Source of the DNA: an uncultured Collinsella sp.
GTDB taxonomy: Bacteria > Actinomycetota > Coriobacteriia > Coriobacteriales > Coriobacteriaceae
DNA: 64,000 nt
Direction of reading: 5' to 3'
NCBI GenBank assembly: GCA_937923795.1
Contig: CALDWI010000012.1
Coordinates: 29,844-93,843 of the forward strand
Position 1 is the first letter of the stretch; every line of letters starts with the position of its first letter. Below are positions 44,671 through 53,035 of the stretch, piece after piece. The position numbers were made by a program, and so were the translations under genes. The notes under the pieces are model-generated. The model was not told the DNA's origin and ran no database searches. It was given only the letters and a program-made list of their open reading frames with translations.

Positions 44671-45995
44671 GTCTGCAAACGAGGATTAAGGCTGCCGGCG
44701 CTGCAGCGGCGGCAGCGCCTGTAGATGCGGGGCGTCGCCGCGCGGTGAAACGACGCACCAAGCGCGCCGTGATGGACCGCATGGGTTACGACGAAGTGGC
44801 GCGTGTCAGCGCCTATATCGACCCGGCACTTGCCCGCTCGGAATTGCGTCCCGCGGTGGAGGCGGCGCTCAATGTTGAGGAACCGACCGATCTCGCGACG
44901 CCCGAGCGCGAGACCATCATCGACGAGATTTTGGATGACGTGGTGGGCTTGGGGCCGTTGCAGCCGCTCATCGAGGACGACACCGTTACCGAGATCATGA
45001 TCAACGGCTGCCGCTCGGCTTTCTTTGAACGCGGCGGCGTCTTGTACCCCATCGAGCATGCGTTTGAGGATGATGAGCAGATCCGTGTGCTTATCGACCG
45101 CATCATCTCGCCACTTGGCCGCCGTATCGACGAACGCAGCCCCATCGTCAACGCCCGCCTCAAAACGGGCTATCGCGTCAACGCGGTGATTCCGCCTGTG
45201 GCGATTGACGGACCGATTCTCACCATCCGAAAGTTCTCGGACCGCATCTGCTCACTGGACGAGCTTGTGGGGCTGGGGTCGCTGCCGCTTTGGTATGCGC
45301 AGCTGCTGTCGTGCGCGGTGTCGCTGCGACAGGACCTGGCGGTTGCGGGAGGCACGGGATCTGGTAAGACCACCCTGCTCAACGCGTTGTCATGCGAGAT
45401 TTCCACCGGCGAGCGCATCGTGACGATCGAGGACTCTGCCGAGCTCAAGTTTGCGCATCATCCGCACGTGGTGCGCCTAGAGGCGCGCGAGGCTTCAATT
45501 GAGGGTGAGGGTGCGGTGACGATTCGCGACCTAGTAACTAATGCCCTGCGCATGCGCCCCGACCGCATCGTGGTGGGCGAGGTGCGTGGTGCCGAGTGCT
45601 GCGACATGTTGCAGGCCATGAACACGGGCCACGACGGGTCGCTCACCACACTTCATGCGGGCTCAGAACAGGAGACCGTGGTGCGTCTGACGTTGCTTGC
45701 ACGTTATGGCATCGATCTGCCGAGCGAGCTCATCGAGGAGCAGATTGCCATGGCGCTCGACGGCATCGTGATGTCCGAGCGCCACGCCGATGGCAGGCGT
45801 TTCGTCTCCTCGTATTCGGGGGTGCGTCGCGCCGCGTCGGGCGGCGTAGAGCTCGAGCGCTATGTGACTTTCGATGCCGCCGAGCGCACCTGGACGCTTG
45901 ACCGCGAGCCGCCGTTTATCGCAGAAGGCCTGCGGTCGGGGACGCTCACACAAGAGGAGGTGGACGAATGGAGGTCGCTGTGCCCCTCGTCGTAG
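44667..45995 (+). CDS. tadA: Tad secretion ATPase TadA/CpaF
   Basis: A 442-residue type II/IV secretion ATPase that powers Flp pilus assembly and perhaps retraction. The N-terminal helical domain precedes [14 protein letters not shown] (Walker A, near residue 230), the Asp box [13 protein letters not shown], Walker [13 protein letters not shown] and the His box [12 protein letters not shown]. Length and motifs are typical of TadA. The start overlaps the tadZ stop by 4 bases. Confidence 0.95.
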   Translation: MSLQTRIKAAGAAAAAAPVDAGRRRAVKRRTKRAVMDRMGYDEVARVSAYIDPALARSELRPAVEAALNVEEPTDLATPERETIIDEILDDVVGLGPLQPLIEDDTVTEIMINGCRSAFFERGGVLYPIEHAFEDDEQIRVLIDRIISPLGRRIDERSPIVNARLKTGYRVNAVIPPVAIDGPILTIRKFSDRICSLDELVGLGSLPLWYAQLLSCAVSLRQDLAVAGGTGSGKTTLLNALSCEISTGERIVTIEDSAELKFAHHPHVVRLEAREASIEGEGAVTIRDLVTNALRMRPDRIVVGEVRGAECCDMLQAMNTGHDGSLTTLHAGSEQETVVRLTLLARYGIDLPSELIEEQIAMALDGIVMSERHADGRRFVSSYSGVRRAASGGVELERYVTFDAAERTWTLDREPPFIAEGLRSGTLTQEEVDEWRSLCPSS

Positions 45996-46894
45996 GGGGT
46001 TTGGCAGGGTTTTCTGTTGCGACGGCGTGCGGGGCGGAACCTCGTGTGCCGCAGGTGCCGCCGGCGGAGCTGGCGCGTCAGGCGCTCGAGACGGTGGCAG
46101 AGAGGCTGCCGCGTGAGCTGGTGGAAAACGATCTGCTGAAAAAGATCGCCCGTTCGTGGACATCGCTGGCTCCGGCGCATCGCCTTGGCCTCGTGATCGA
46201 AGATGCTTCGGGGCGTTTGGCGTTTCTACTGCTATCGAGCGGTGTCTGCTGCGTTTTACTAACGATGGTGTCGTTATCGCCCCTCGGGTTTGCCTTGGGA
46301 CTTGTTGCTCCGATTGCCGCTGGCGCCGCTCGGGATGGCTTTGAGAGCCGGCGCGAGCAACACGATGCAGAAGAGGCCATGCCCGAGGCGTTTACCGCAC
46401 TTTCCATGTCGCTTGCCTCGGGACATTCGCTGGCCCAGGGCATGCGCTTTGTGGGCGCTCATGCGCAAGAACCGGTGCATACCGAGTTTTTGCGGGTGGC
46501 GGCGGCGATCGATTGCGGTATCTCGGCGACCGACGCGCTCGATGACTTGCTCGTGCGCATCGACGCTCCCGGCCTTTCGCTTGTGACCTTGGCGCTTAAG
46601 GTGTCTCAGCGCACCGGTGCTCCGCTTGCCGACTTACTGTCCGAGGCGTCGAGCATGGTGGGGGAGCGCATTGAGCTCAAGCGCCGCCTGGATGTCAAGA
46701 CGTCGCAGGCTCGCATGTCTGCGCATATGGTCGCGGCGATGCCGGCGGGCATGTGCGCGGTGTTGGCGCTGCTTTCGGCAGATTTTCGTCGCGGTCTTGC
46801 GACGCCTGCCGGCGTGGGCGCTGTGGTGCTGGGTCTTGCCCTCAATGCCGTTGCCCTGGTGGTTATCCGACGCATTATGCGGGTGGAGCTATGA
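45968..46894 (+). CDS. tadB: Tad inner-membrane platform protein TadB
   Basis: A 308-residue protein with a hydrophobic pair near residues 80-120 (LLLSSGVCCVLLTMVSL), then a T2SSF cytoplasmic domain (EAMPEAFTALSMSLASGHSL and ALKVSQRTGAPLADLL) and two C-terminal helices. It forms the membrane platform with TadC. AGGAGGTGGACGA precedes ATG 45968, which lies inside the end of tadA. The stop overlaps the tadC start. Confidence 0.87.
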   Translation: MEVAVPLVVGGLAGFSVATACGAEPRVPQVPPAELARQALETVAERLPRELVENDLLKKIARSWTSLAPAHRLGLVIEDASGRLAFLLLSSGVCCVLLTMVSLSPLGFALGLVAPIAAGAARDGFESRREQHDAEEAMPEAFTALSMSLASGHSLAQGMRFVGAHAQEPVHTEFLRVAAAIDCGISATDALDDLLVRIDAPGLSLVTLALKVSQRTGAPLADLLSEASSMVGERIELKRRLDVKTSQARMSAHMVAAMPAGMCAVLALLSADFRRGLATPAGVGAVVLGLALNAVALVVIRRIMRVEL

Positions 46895-47532
46895 GCGCCC
46901 CGGTTGCAGTTGCGGCTTGCCTGTGCGCCCTGAGTGTATTTGTCGCGACGGGTTTGGATCGGGCGGATGCACGCAAGATCGCAGGGGCCTGCAAGCGCGA
47001 GGCGGTGCTGGTCGCTGCCGCGGGTCGCTCAGTGGTCGATGCCCTGACCGCGCGAGTGAAGGGCGCGGTTGGAGTGGGCGGCCCGGCGCGAGTGCCGCTC
47101 GGCGAAGTGTCCGAGATGATCGATGTTGTGCGCTTGGGTCTTTCGGCCGGTCTTTCGTTTGATGCGGCGCTTGAGATTTTCTGCGCCAACCGCCGGTCAG
47201 TGCTGGCTCTTCGCCTTGAGCGGGCCTGCATGGCGTGGCAGGTGGGCGTGGGCACGCGTGAGGACGAGTTGTTGGCCGCCGCGCGCGACCTGGACGTGCG
47301 AGCGCTCGAGACCTTTGCCATCACGGTGGGGCAGGCGCTCGCCCTGGGTGCCCCACTTGCCGAGACGCTGGCCGCTCAAAGTCGCGAGATCCGTGCGGCT
47401 CATCGCGCTGCGGTCGAGCGCGAGATCGAGCGTGTGCCCGTCAAGCTGCTGATTCCCACCGGCACGCTCATCTTGCCGGCGTTGCTTCTGTCCATATTGG
47501 GCCCGCTGCTGGGAGCAGGCGGGATGATGTAG
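46891..47532 (+). CDS. tadC: Tad inner-membrane platform protein TadC
   Basis: A 213-residue T2SSF-domain protein, the shorter partner of TadB. It begins with a helix (VAVAACLCALSVFVATGL), then the domain blocks SEMIDVVRLGLSAGLSFDAAL and TFAITVGQALALGAPLAETLA, and ends in a hydrophobic stretch LILPALLLSILGPLLGAGG. The start ATG overlaps the tadB stop (ATGA). It is shorter than many TadC proteins but complete in order. Confidence 0.85.
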   Translation: MSAPVAVAACLCALSVFVATGLDRADARKIAGACKREAVLVAAAGRSVVDALTARVKGAVGVGGPARVPLGEVSEMIDVVRLGLSAGLSFDAALEIFCANRRSVLALRLERACMAWQVGVGTREDELLAAARDLDVRALETFAITVGQALALGAPLAETLAAQSREIRAAHRAAVEREIERVPVKLLIPTGTLILPALLLSILGPLLGAGGMM

Positions 47533-47542
47533 GGAGGAATAC

Positions 47543-47776
47543 ATGAACACGATGACTGACGTTGCTGGCAAGGTCTGGAGCTGGGCTGTTTGCCAGTCAA
47601 TTCGCGCTCGCCAGCATGCCGGGGAGCTACTGCAGGAGGAGAGTGCGCAGGGCACCACCGAATATGCCATCTTGGTCGGCGTGCTCGTGGTGATCGCCAT
47701 CATTGCCATTGTCGCATTTAAGGGCAAGGTCCAAGATCTATGGAACGCTATCAGCGAGGGCATCAACAGCCTGTAG
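47543..47776 (+). CDS. flp: Flp-type major pilin
   Basis: A 77-residue prepilin. The leader ends ESAQG, with cleavage expected before TTEYAILVGVLVVIAIIAI, the hydrophobic assembly helix with the essential Glu at +3 and Tyr at +4. A short C-terminal tail follows. AGGGAGGAATAC precedes ATG 47543. The strong ribosome site fits high expression of the main fibre subunit. No prepilin peptidase (TadV/CpaA) gene is in the window, so it must be encoded elsewhere. Confidence 0.93.
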   Translation: MNTMTDVAGKVWSWAVCQSIRARQHAGELLQEESAQGTTEYAILVGVLVVIAIIAIVAFKGKVQDLWNAISEGINSL

Positions 47777-48303
47777 AGGGTAGGCGGCCTGTCGGCGCAC
47801 TGCTAGTGTTTGCCTGTGTGGTTGTGGCGGTGGCAGTGGCGGTTTGGGGGCTAAACGCCGCGCGGCAGCAGCGTCCTGGGGCCGCCTTCGATTCGGGCTC
47901 AGATTCGGCGGTGGCGTCTCAAAAAGATGAGACGCGAGATGCGGACGATTCGGATGTCGCTGTCACGGCGCAAACCTTTCTGCGGATGCTCGACAAGCGG
48001 TCTGGCACTGCGACGGATTCGCCTGAGGACAACGCGATTGCGGTCCGGCTTGCATGGTCCGAGGACCGACCGATGACCGAGACAGCGGCGGATATGTTAC
48101 GCGCCTACCGCGAGGTGCCAACGGCCCAGCTCGCCCTGAGCGGCTATCTCGATATTAAGGGTAACGTATGGGGCGCCATTGTGCGCGATGGGCGCGGCTG
48201 GGTCGATATGGTGACGGTTGCCGCGGATACTGGCGATGCTTCGTGTCGTCTGCGCGCGGTGCGCCTGGCCCCGCAAACAATAAGCTCAAAGGAGGGGTCG
48301 TGA
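47740..48303 (+). CDS. Tad-locus membrane-anchored hypothetical protein
   Basis: A 187-residue protein with an N-terminal membrane helix (ALLVFACVVVAVAVAVWGL) and then an outside domain of about 140 residues without a recognised family (NAIAVRLAWSEDRPMTETAA, LSGYLDIKGNVWGAIVRDGRG). The start ATG 47740 overlaps the flp end by 37 bases, and its ribosome site (AAGG) is only fair; a start inside the overlap region is possible. Its place between two pilin genes suggests a pilus accessory or chaperone role, by inference only. Confidence 0.65.
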   Translation: MERYQRGHQQPVEGRRPVGALLVFACVVVAVAVAVWGLNAARQQRPGAAFDSGSDSAVASQKDETRDADDSDVAVTAQTFLRMLDKRSGTATDSPEDNAIAVRLAWSEDRPMTETAADMLRAYREVPTAQLALSGYLDIKGNVWGAIVRDGRGWVDMVTVAADTGDASCRLRAVRLAPQTISSKEGS

Positions 48304-48304
48304 A

Positions 48305-48523
48305 ATGCATGACGTCCTGCGCGAGGAATCTGCCCAGGCGACGGTCGAATACGCCATCGTCACGGTGGCGCTGTTATCGATCGTGCTGGCGACTGCGGGG
48401 CTTTGGCGTGCTGGCACCGATGGGCACTTGGCGGCGCTGGTTGAGCGGGCGGCATCCCATGGCGTTGCCTCGACGTCGGTTATCGACGCCGCTGCGGGCG
48501 CTAAGGACATCGCGTTGTATTGA
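48305..48523 (+). CDS. Flp-like minor pilin
   Basis: A 72-residue prepilin-like protein. REESAQA-TVEYAIVTVALLSIVLA matches the processing site and assembly helix of the Flp pilin at 47543, with Glu and Tyr in place but Ala in place of the Gly before the cleavage point. AAAGGAGGGG lies upstream of ATG 48305. It probably is a minor or alternative pilin. Confidence 0.8.
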   Translation: MHDVLREESAQATVEYAIVTVALLSIVLATAGLWRAGTDGHLAALVERAASHGVASTSVIDAAAGAKDIALY

Positions 48524-48995
48524 TATCGCGCGCGAGGACCGGGCGCAGTCTACGGTCGAGGCTGCTTTTTTGCTGCCGACGTTTCTGATGCTCATTCTTC
48601 TCGCACTGCAACCGGTGTGTTTGCTCTATACGCGCGCGGTCATGGAGTCTGCCGCTGCCGAGACCGCGCGGCTCATGACCACGACGACGGCGGAGGACGA
48701 CGATCTTAAGGAGTTCACCCGCCGCCGGCTTGCCGCAGTGCCCAACGTTTCGATCTTTCATGCCGGCGGGCCGCTGTCGTGGGATATCGAGCTTGGCCGG
48801 GCCGGTGCGGGTGGTGTCTCGTCCGTGTCCGTTTCCGGCGAGGTCAAGCCGTTGCCTGTGATCGGTGCGTTTGCGCAGGCTATGGGTGGTACCGCCGAGG
48901 GCGGCTACGTTGAGCTCAAGGTCGATGTCTCGTATCAATCGCGTCCCGAATGGCTGGAGGGAGATTATGATTCGTGGATTGCTGCATGGGATTAA
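48459..48995 (+). CDS. tadE: TadE-like pseudopilin
   Basis: A protein whose core begins EDRAQSTVEAAFLLPTFLML, a TadE processing site and helix, followed by LLYTRAVMESAAAETARLM and a soluble C-terminal domain. TadE/TadF pseudopilins are processed by the same peptidase as Flp and help fibre assembly. The start is uncertain: ATG 48459 overlaps the previous gene by 65 bases and has no clear ribosome site; a non-standard start nearer 48519 would give a shorter leader as in typical TadE. Confidence 0.72.
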   Translation: MALPRRRLSTPLRALRTSRCIDIAREDRAQSTVEAAFLLPTFLMLILLALQPVCLLYTRAVMESAAAETARLMTTTTAEDDDLKEFTRRRLAAVPNVSIFHAGGPLSWDIELGRAGAGGVSSVSVSGEVKPLPVIGAFAQAMGGTAEGGYVELKVDVSYQSRPEWLEGDYDSWIAAWD

Positions 48996-51120
48996 GCGTT
49001 TCTGGTCTAGATGCGTTTTGACGCGCCGTCCGAGCTGCCATCGCAAGCGAGGCGGCTTTATGGGCCGCGCCGGTATCGACCTGTTTATCGAAGACGGTGC
49101 CTACACCACGCTTTCTTCTGCCGTGGTCATCCTGGTGGTGCTCACGTTGTTGTTTTCGTCGACCGCGGCGATATGGAGCATGTCGCGTGCCGGGGATACC
49201 CAGGTGGCGGCCGATAGCGGCGCGCTGGCGGGTGCCAACGTGGTGTCGTCCTATCACACGGCTGCCACGGTGGTTGATGCGAGCATCTTGAGTCTGGGGC
49301 TAGCGGGGTTTGCCACAATCGGGACGGGCCTGGTTGCCATTCTCATCCCAGGTGCCGAACCAGTTGCCGGCAATATGGTCGACACCGGGATTGAGATCAT
49401 TAAAACGCGCAACAAGTTTGCCAAAAGCGCATCGGAAGGCTTGCAGAAAATCGAGACGGCTCTGCCGTATCTGATTGCCGCGCGTGCCACGCAGGCGGTG
49501 TCGGCGCAGGATACCGATAGTGTGGCCTATACCGGTACGGCGCTTGCCGTGCCCAGGACATCCGAGTCGGACTTCGCTGCGCTCAAAGGGTCAGAGATCT
49601 CGACCGATACCATTAAAGACACATCAGATGATTTAGAGCGTGCGGCCGAGGAGCTGCGGAAGGCTTCTGAGGACACGGCGAAGGCTAAAGAGCGCGCTTG
49701 GCTGGCGGATTGTGGCGGGTCTGACAAGGGCTCGGTCAGCAGCTGTTCTTGCATGTGGGAGCGTGTGAAAAGTCTAACGGATCTCTCTGGTGCTCAAAAT
49801 CCGCATTACGCTTCGAGCGTTACGTGGGAACCGCAAGTGGCGCTCGATCGCGCGAAGGCCTACTATCGCCAGCGCCTGGCAAATGAGAAACCGCTTGGCG
49901 AGGGTCCGGAAAAACAGGCAGATTCTGCTGCACGAAAGGTGTTCTTCGCTTATGCGGGCGAAGAAGTCGAGCGGGCATATATAACTGAAAAGGACGGCAA
50001 AGTTTCCGCCCGCATCCCTTTCCTTCCGCGAAATCCAGATGAGGCGCGGACGACTGAACTCTATACCGATGCGCGTTGGCCCACGAGTGAAGTAGATAAA
50101 GTTACCTATTTGCATTATGGGACTGACTGTCCAAATTACAAAAAAGGAAAGCCGGGTGGGCTGGCATCCGTCGCAGATTTTGACGGTCACGAAACGTGTA
50201 GCGAATGCCATTTCGGCGTGTCGTCTTTAGGGTACGTTGCGATTGCAACGACTTCTGTCGAAAGGGGCTTCGAGTACCACTTCGATAAGTTCAAAGAGGC
50301 TCTGGAAGACTACGTCGAATGCCGCAACAAAGAACTCGAACTTGAGCGTCAGACCGAGGATGAGGCCGACCGTGCGGGCAATGCGTTTGACCAGGCCATT
50401 AAAGCACTTTCCGGCGAGCGCCCGCGTATCGCCCCACCTGGCCGCAACGGCGTGGTCGCCTTTGCAGTTTCGGGCGACATTACCAGCCCCGATCAACTTA
50501 ACTCCTCGTTTAACGCGGCAGTCAGGCTTGGCGATCGCGGTGCTATCTCTGCCGCGGTGCTGGCGCCCGATGAGGCGACGGCGCAAAACAACGTGCTTTC
50601 GCGATTTTTCTCGACATTGAAGGAACGCTCGGGCGGCGTTGCCGGCGTGCTCGACGGCGTCATGGATGTTTGGGGACGGCTACTCGTGGGATACGGTGAT
50701 ATCCAAGGCTCAGCCGACGAACTTATGGACGAGATGATTAAAGGCCTAGGAGGGGGCAGCGGCGCGTTGGGCTCCATCGCATCGTGGCTCGGCGATACCG
50801 TTTCGGCGTCCGTGGCGGCGCTGGGTTTGGAACCGTGCGACTTGCGCCTGCGAAAGCCGGTGCTGACCGATTCCGCCAATATCATTAAGAGTCCGGGGTC
50901 TGACATTGCGGGTCTCTCTCAAGCGCAAGACAAACTGCGAAGTATTCCGTTGGGCGTGACCGATCCCAAGGCGCTTTGCGAGGCGTTGGAATATCAAGTC
51001 GAACGCACCATTAGCGGTACGGTGTTCACACTTGCGGAGATTCCTCTGCCCGGCGGCGGCTCCATCCCGCTCACCGTCGATGTCGCCACGCTGGTTGGCG
51101 CTCTGGGCGGTGGGTCGTAA
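48967..51120 (+). CDS. Large TadG-like Tad-locus protein
   Basis: A 717-residue protein. After a basic N-terminus a helix (TLSSAVVILVVLTLLFSST) is followed by MSRAGDTQVAADSGALAGAN, the hallmark start of TadG/TadE-like proteins. The rest is outside: coiled-coil stretches (residues about 210-245 and 450-480) and a central part rich in Cys (GTDCPNYKKGKPGG, ETCSECHFG). The stretch from about 49720 to 50330 is richer in A and T and uses less GC-biased codons than its surroundings, perhaps a swapped or fast-evolving surface segment. GGAGGGAG precedes ATG 48967, inside the tadE end. Confidence 0.75.
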   Translation: MIRGLLHGIKRFWSRCVLTRRPSCHRKRGGFMGRAGIDLFIEDGAYTTLSSAVVILVVLTLLFSSTAAIWSMSRAGDTQVAADSGALAGANVVSSYHTAATVVDASILSLGLAGFATIGTGLVAILIPGAEPVAGNMVDTGIEIIKTRNKFAKSASEGLQKIETALPYLIAARATQAVSAQDTDSVAYTGTALAVPRTSESDFAALKGSEISTDTIKDTSDDLERAAEELRKASEDTAKAKERAWLADCGGSDKGSVSSCSCMWERVKSLTDLSGAQNPHYASSVTWEPQVALDRAKAYYRQRLANEKPLGEGPEKQADSAARKVFFAYAGEEVERAYITEKDGKVSARIPFLPRNPDEARTTELYTDARWPTSEVDKVTYLHYGTDCPNYKKGKPGGLASVADFDGHETCSECHFGVSSLGYVAIATTSVERGFEYHFDKFKEALEDYVECRNKELELERQTEDEADRAGNAFDQAIKALSGERPRIAPPGRNGVVAFAVSGDITSPDQLNSSFNAAVRLGDRGAISAAVLAPDEATAQNNVLSRFFSTLKERSGGVAGVLDGVMDVWGRLLVGYGDIQGSADELMDEMIKGLGGGSGALGSIASWLGDTVSASVAALGLEPCDLRLRKPVLTDSANIIKSPGSDIAGLSQAQDKLRSIPLGVTDPKALCEALEYQVERTISGTVFTLAEIPLPGGGSIPLTVDVATLVGALGGGS

Positions 51121-51596
51121 TGAGTATCCGCATGCGTCTGCGCGAGGAGCGCGCCCAAGCGACGGTGGAGATGGCAGTGGTTACGCCCGTTTTGCTGGTG
51201 CTGGCACTCATCGTGTACAACGTCATGATCTTTGCCAGCGCTGTCGCGCGCTTCGACCGCGTGGTGCCCGACATCGTGCTAGCGCATGCCGTGGCGTCGG
51301 AGGGGGAGGGCGACGAAAGCTCTGCCGATGCCTCGGCGACGGTTCAGACTCAAATTCTGAATGCCATGGAAGGCTATGACTTACAGATCGAAGTGTCGAG
51401 CGAGCAAGGCGCGAAGGCATCGGATGGTGGCCTGCTCTCCCTATCCGGTACGTTTAGGACCTACACCTGCACCATGCACTATGAGCCGTGGCCGACTTCT
51501 CTCAGCATCGCTGGCGTTCCGCTGGGGGCGCCGACAACGTTGTCGCACGAGCGTGCGGTGACGGTCGATCCATGGCGTCCGGGGGTGGTCATGTGA
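51120..51596 (+). CDS. TadE-like pseudopilin (second)
   Basis: A 158-residue protein starting RLREERAQATVEMAVVTPVL, a TadE-type processing site with Glu, followed by the hydrophobic helix (LLVLALIVYNVMIFAS) and a small outside domain. The start overlaps the previous stop by one base (TAATG). Probably a minor pilin-like subunit of the same pilus. Confidence 0.82.
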   Translation: MSIRMRLREERAQATVEMAVVTPVLLVLALIVYNVMIFASAVARFDRVVPDIVLAHAVASEGEGDESSADASATVQTQILNAMEGYDLQIEVSSEQGAKASDGGLLSLSGTFRTYTCTMHYEPWPTSLSIAGVPLGAPTTLSHERAVTVDPWRPGVVM

Positions 51597-51952
51597 CCGC
51601 GGTCTCGTCCTACATCGCCTACGCGCGGGCACTCAATAGGCTGGGTTGGACGCCGGCCGAGTTTGTGGCGGCGGAGTCGTTTGTCGTGCGCCTGCGCGGC
51701 ATGCTGGGACGGCGTCCGGTTGCCGCCAACGGCCTGCCGCTCGTCATGGCGTTTCCACGCTGCTCTTCGGTCCATACGTGTTTTATGGCCTATCCCATCG
51801 ACATCGCCTTTATCGATGCACGCGGCTACGTTCTCGTATGCTACGAAAACGTACGTCCATGGCGTATGTGCTCCTGCCCCGGCGCCTGGGCCGTACTAGA
51901 GCGTCCTTCAATCATTGTTTCGACCCCTGCTCTCCAACGCGTGCCGGCTTAA
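51593..51952 (+). CDS. DUF192 domain protein at the end of the Tad operon
   Basis: A 119-residue protein. FVVRLRGMLGRRPVAANGLP, then FPRCSSVHTCFMAYPIDIAFID and the closing WRMCSCPGAWAVLERP show the DUF192 fold, a small exposed beta domain of unknown role. The GTG start at 51593 overlaps the previous stop codon. The tight overlap places it in the Tad operon. Cys residues in the CSSVHTCF block are typical of the family. Confidence 0.82.
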   Translation: MTAVSSYIAYARALNRLGWTPAEFVAAESFVVRLRGMLGRRPVAANGLPLVMAFPRCSSVHTCFMAYPIDIAFIDARGYVLVCYENVRPWRMCSCPGAWAVLERPSIIVSTPALQRVPA

Positions 51953-52010
51953 GAATTGGCGACAGTGGACTTTCGTCATACGAAATTGGGTAAGATGGAG
52001 GAGAAGATGC

Positions 52011-52277
52011 ATGGATGTTGAGATCCATCCCAACGCTAAAAAGCACCTGACGGAAAAGCAGGTGCTTAGCGCTTGGTTTGCGGTTACTGAGTGCATTCGT
52101 CGCGAGTCGAAGGACGAGCCGCCGAGATGGCTTGCGATTGGATGGCTCCCAGACGGACGAAGCGTGGAGCTTGTCGCGGTCGAGCTTGTCCGTGGGTGGC
52201 TTATCATTCATGCCTTGTCTCCAGTCCAGAAGAAATTTTGGCAGGAGATTGAACGAGCTCGGCAAAGGGGTCGATGA
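52011..52277 (+). CDS. Putative BrnT-like toxin
   Basis: An 88-residue protein: an N-terminal helix-rich part (HPNAKKHLTEKQVLSAWFAV), then a beta hairpin region (PRWLAIGWLPDGRSVELVAV) and LIIHALSPVQKKFWQEI. The order of a W-x-x-I-G strand, GR turn and late His/Ala strand resembles BrnT-type RNases. GGAGGAG precedes ATG 52011. The end overlaps the following RHH gene by 4 bases, the usual layout of toxin-antitoxin pairs with the toxin first. Confidence 0.65.
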   Translation: MDVEIHPNAKKHLTEKQVLSAWFAVTECIRRESKDEPPRWLAIGWLPDGRSVELVAVELVRGWLIIHALSPVQKKFWQEIERARQRGR

Positions 52278-52561
52278 TGGGCAAGACGTATACGGCCGCT
52301 AATGGTCAGGTTGTAACGGATGAAATGATTGACGCGTGGTGCGAGTCGTACGAGCGCGGAGAGTTTCCGGATGGCGAACACACCGTTGGTGGGATCGTGC
52401 ATGGACGGCCCCCGCTCTCAGGTGAGGGGACGGCAACGCTGTCGGTCAAGATTCCTCTGGGAATGAAGGAGGCCATTCGTCGACGGGCGGCTGCCGAGGG
52501 GATGACGCCAAGTGAGTTTGCCCGTGCGGCTCTGAGCGAAAAACTTCTTGCTGCCGGCTGA
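52274..52561 (+). CDS. Ribbon-helix-helix antitoxin
   Basis: A 95-residue protein. The C-terminal 45 residues (ATLSVKIPLGMKEAIRRRAA, EGMTPSEFARAALSEKL) form a CopG/MetJ-type ribbon-helix-helix DNA-binding domain. The N-terminal half (TDEMIDAWCESYERGEFPDG) is probably the toxin-contacting part. ATG 52274 overlaps the toxin stop; ATG 52277 has a better distance to AAGGGG. The pair likely represses its own promoter. Confidence 0.75.
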   Translation: MMGKTYTAANGQVVTDEMIDAWCESYERGEFPDGEHTVGGIVHGRPPLSGEGTATLSVKIPLGMKEAIRRRAAAEGMTPSEFARAALSEKLLAAG

Positions 52562-52624
52562 TGCCTCTGACGTGCCGATTTATAGAACCGAGGCTGTGCT
52601 CAAAAACTTTTTTAAAATTCTCGG

Positions 52625-52652
52625 TTGACCGGAACGCGTCCTTGGTTATACT
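52625..52652 (+). promoter_or_regulatory. tRNA-Phe promoter
   Basis: TTGACC (52625-52630), a 16-base spacer and TATACT (52647-52652), about 33 bases before the tRNA. Both boxes match consensus in five of six positions. Confidence 0.8.
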
Positions 52653-52684
52653 AATCAAGCCTTGAAACAAGGCACACCTCAAAT

Positions 52685-52757
<73 letters not shown>

Positions 52758-52770
52758 CCTTGAATTGACT

Positions 52771-52800
52771 AGGACCTCTGCAAAGGGGTCCTTTTCTTTT
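52771..52800 (+). terminator. Terminator of tRNA-Phe
   Basis: AGGACC pairs with GGTCCT around TCTGCAAAGG, followed by TTTCTTTT. Confidence 0.8.
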
Positions 52801-53035
52801 ATTGAGGGCTCTGCGGAAATTGCGTCCCGGAATTTGGCTTCAGAGTGGGATGCGCTTTCCGGCGCTTACTTCCGACGTGCGTGCACATCTCGGGCCCGCC
52901 CAGACATTCCTTCCGCTTTTGCGCCACTTTACAGACCGTTCGGTCGTCTGTCCGCACGCGCGGGTATACTCAAAACGATACTTTTCCTGTGCAATACGAT
53001 GCAGGCTCAGCCTGCACGATCCGAAGGGGGCAGTG

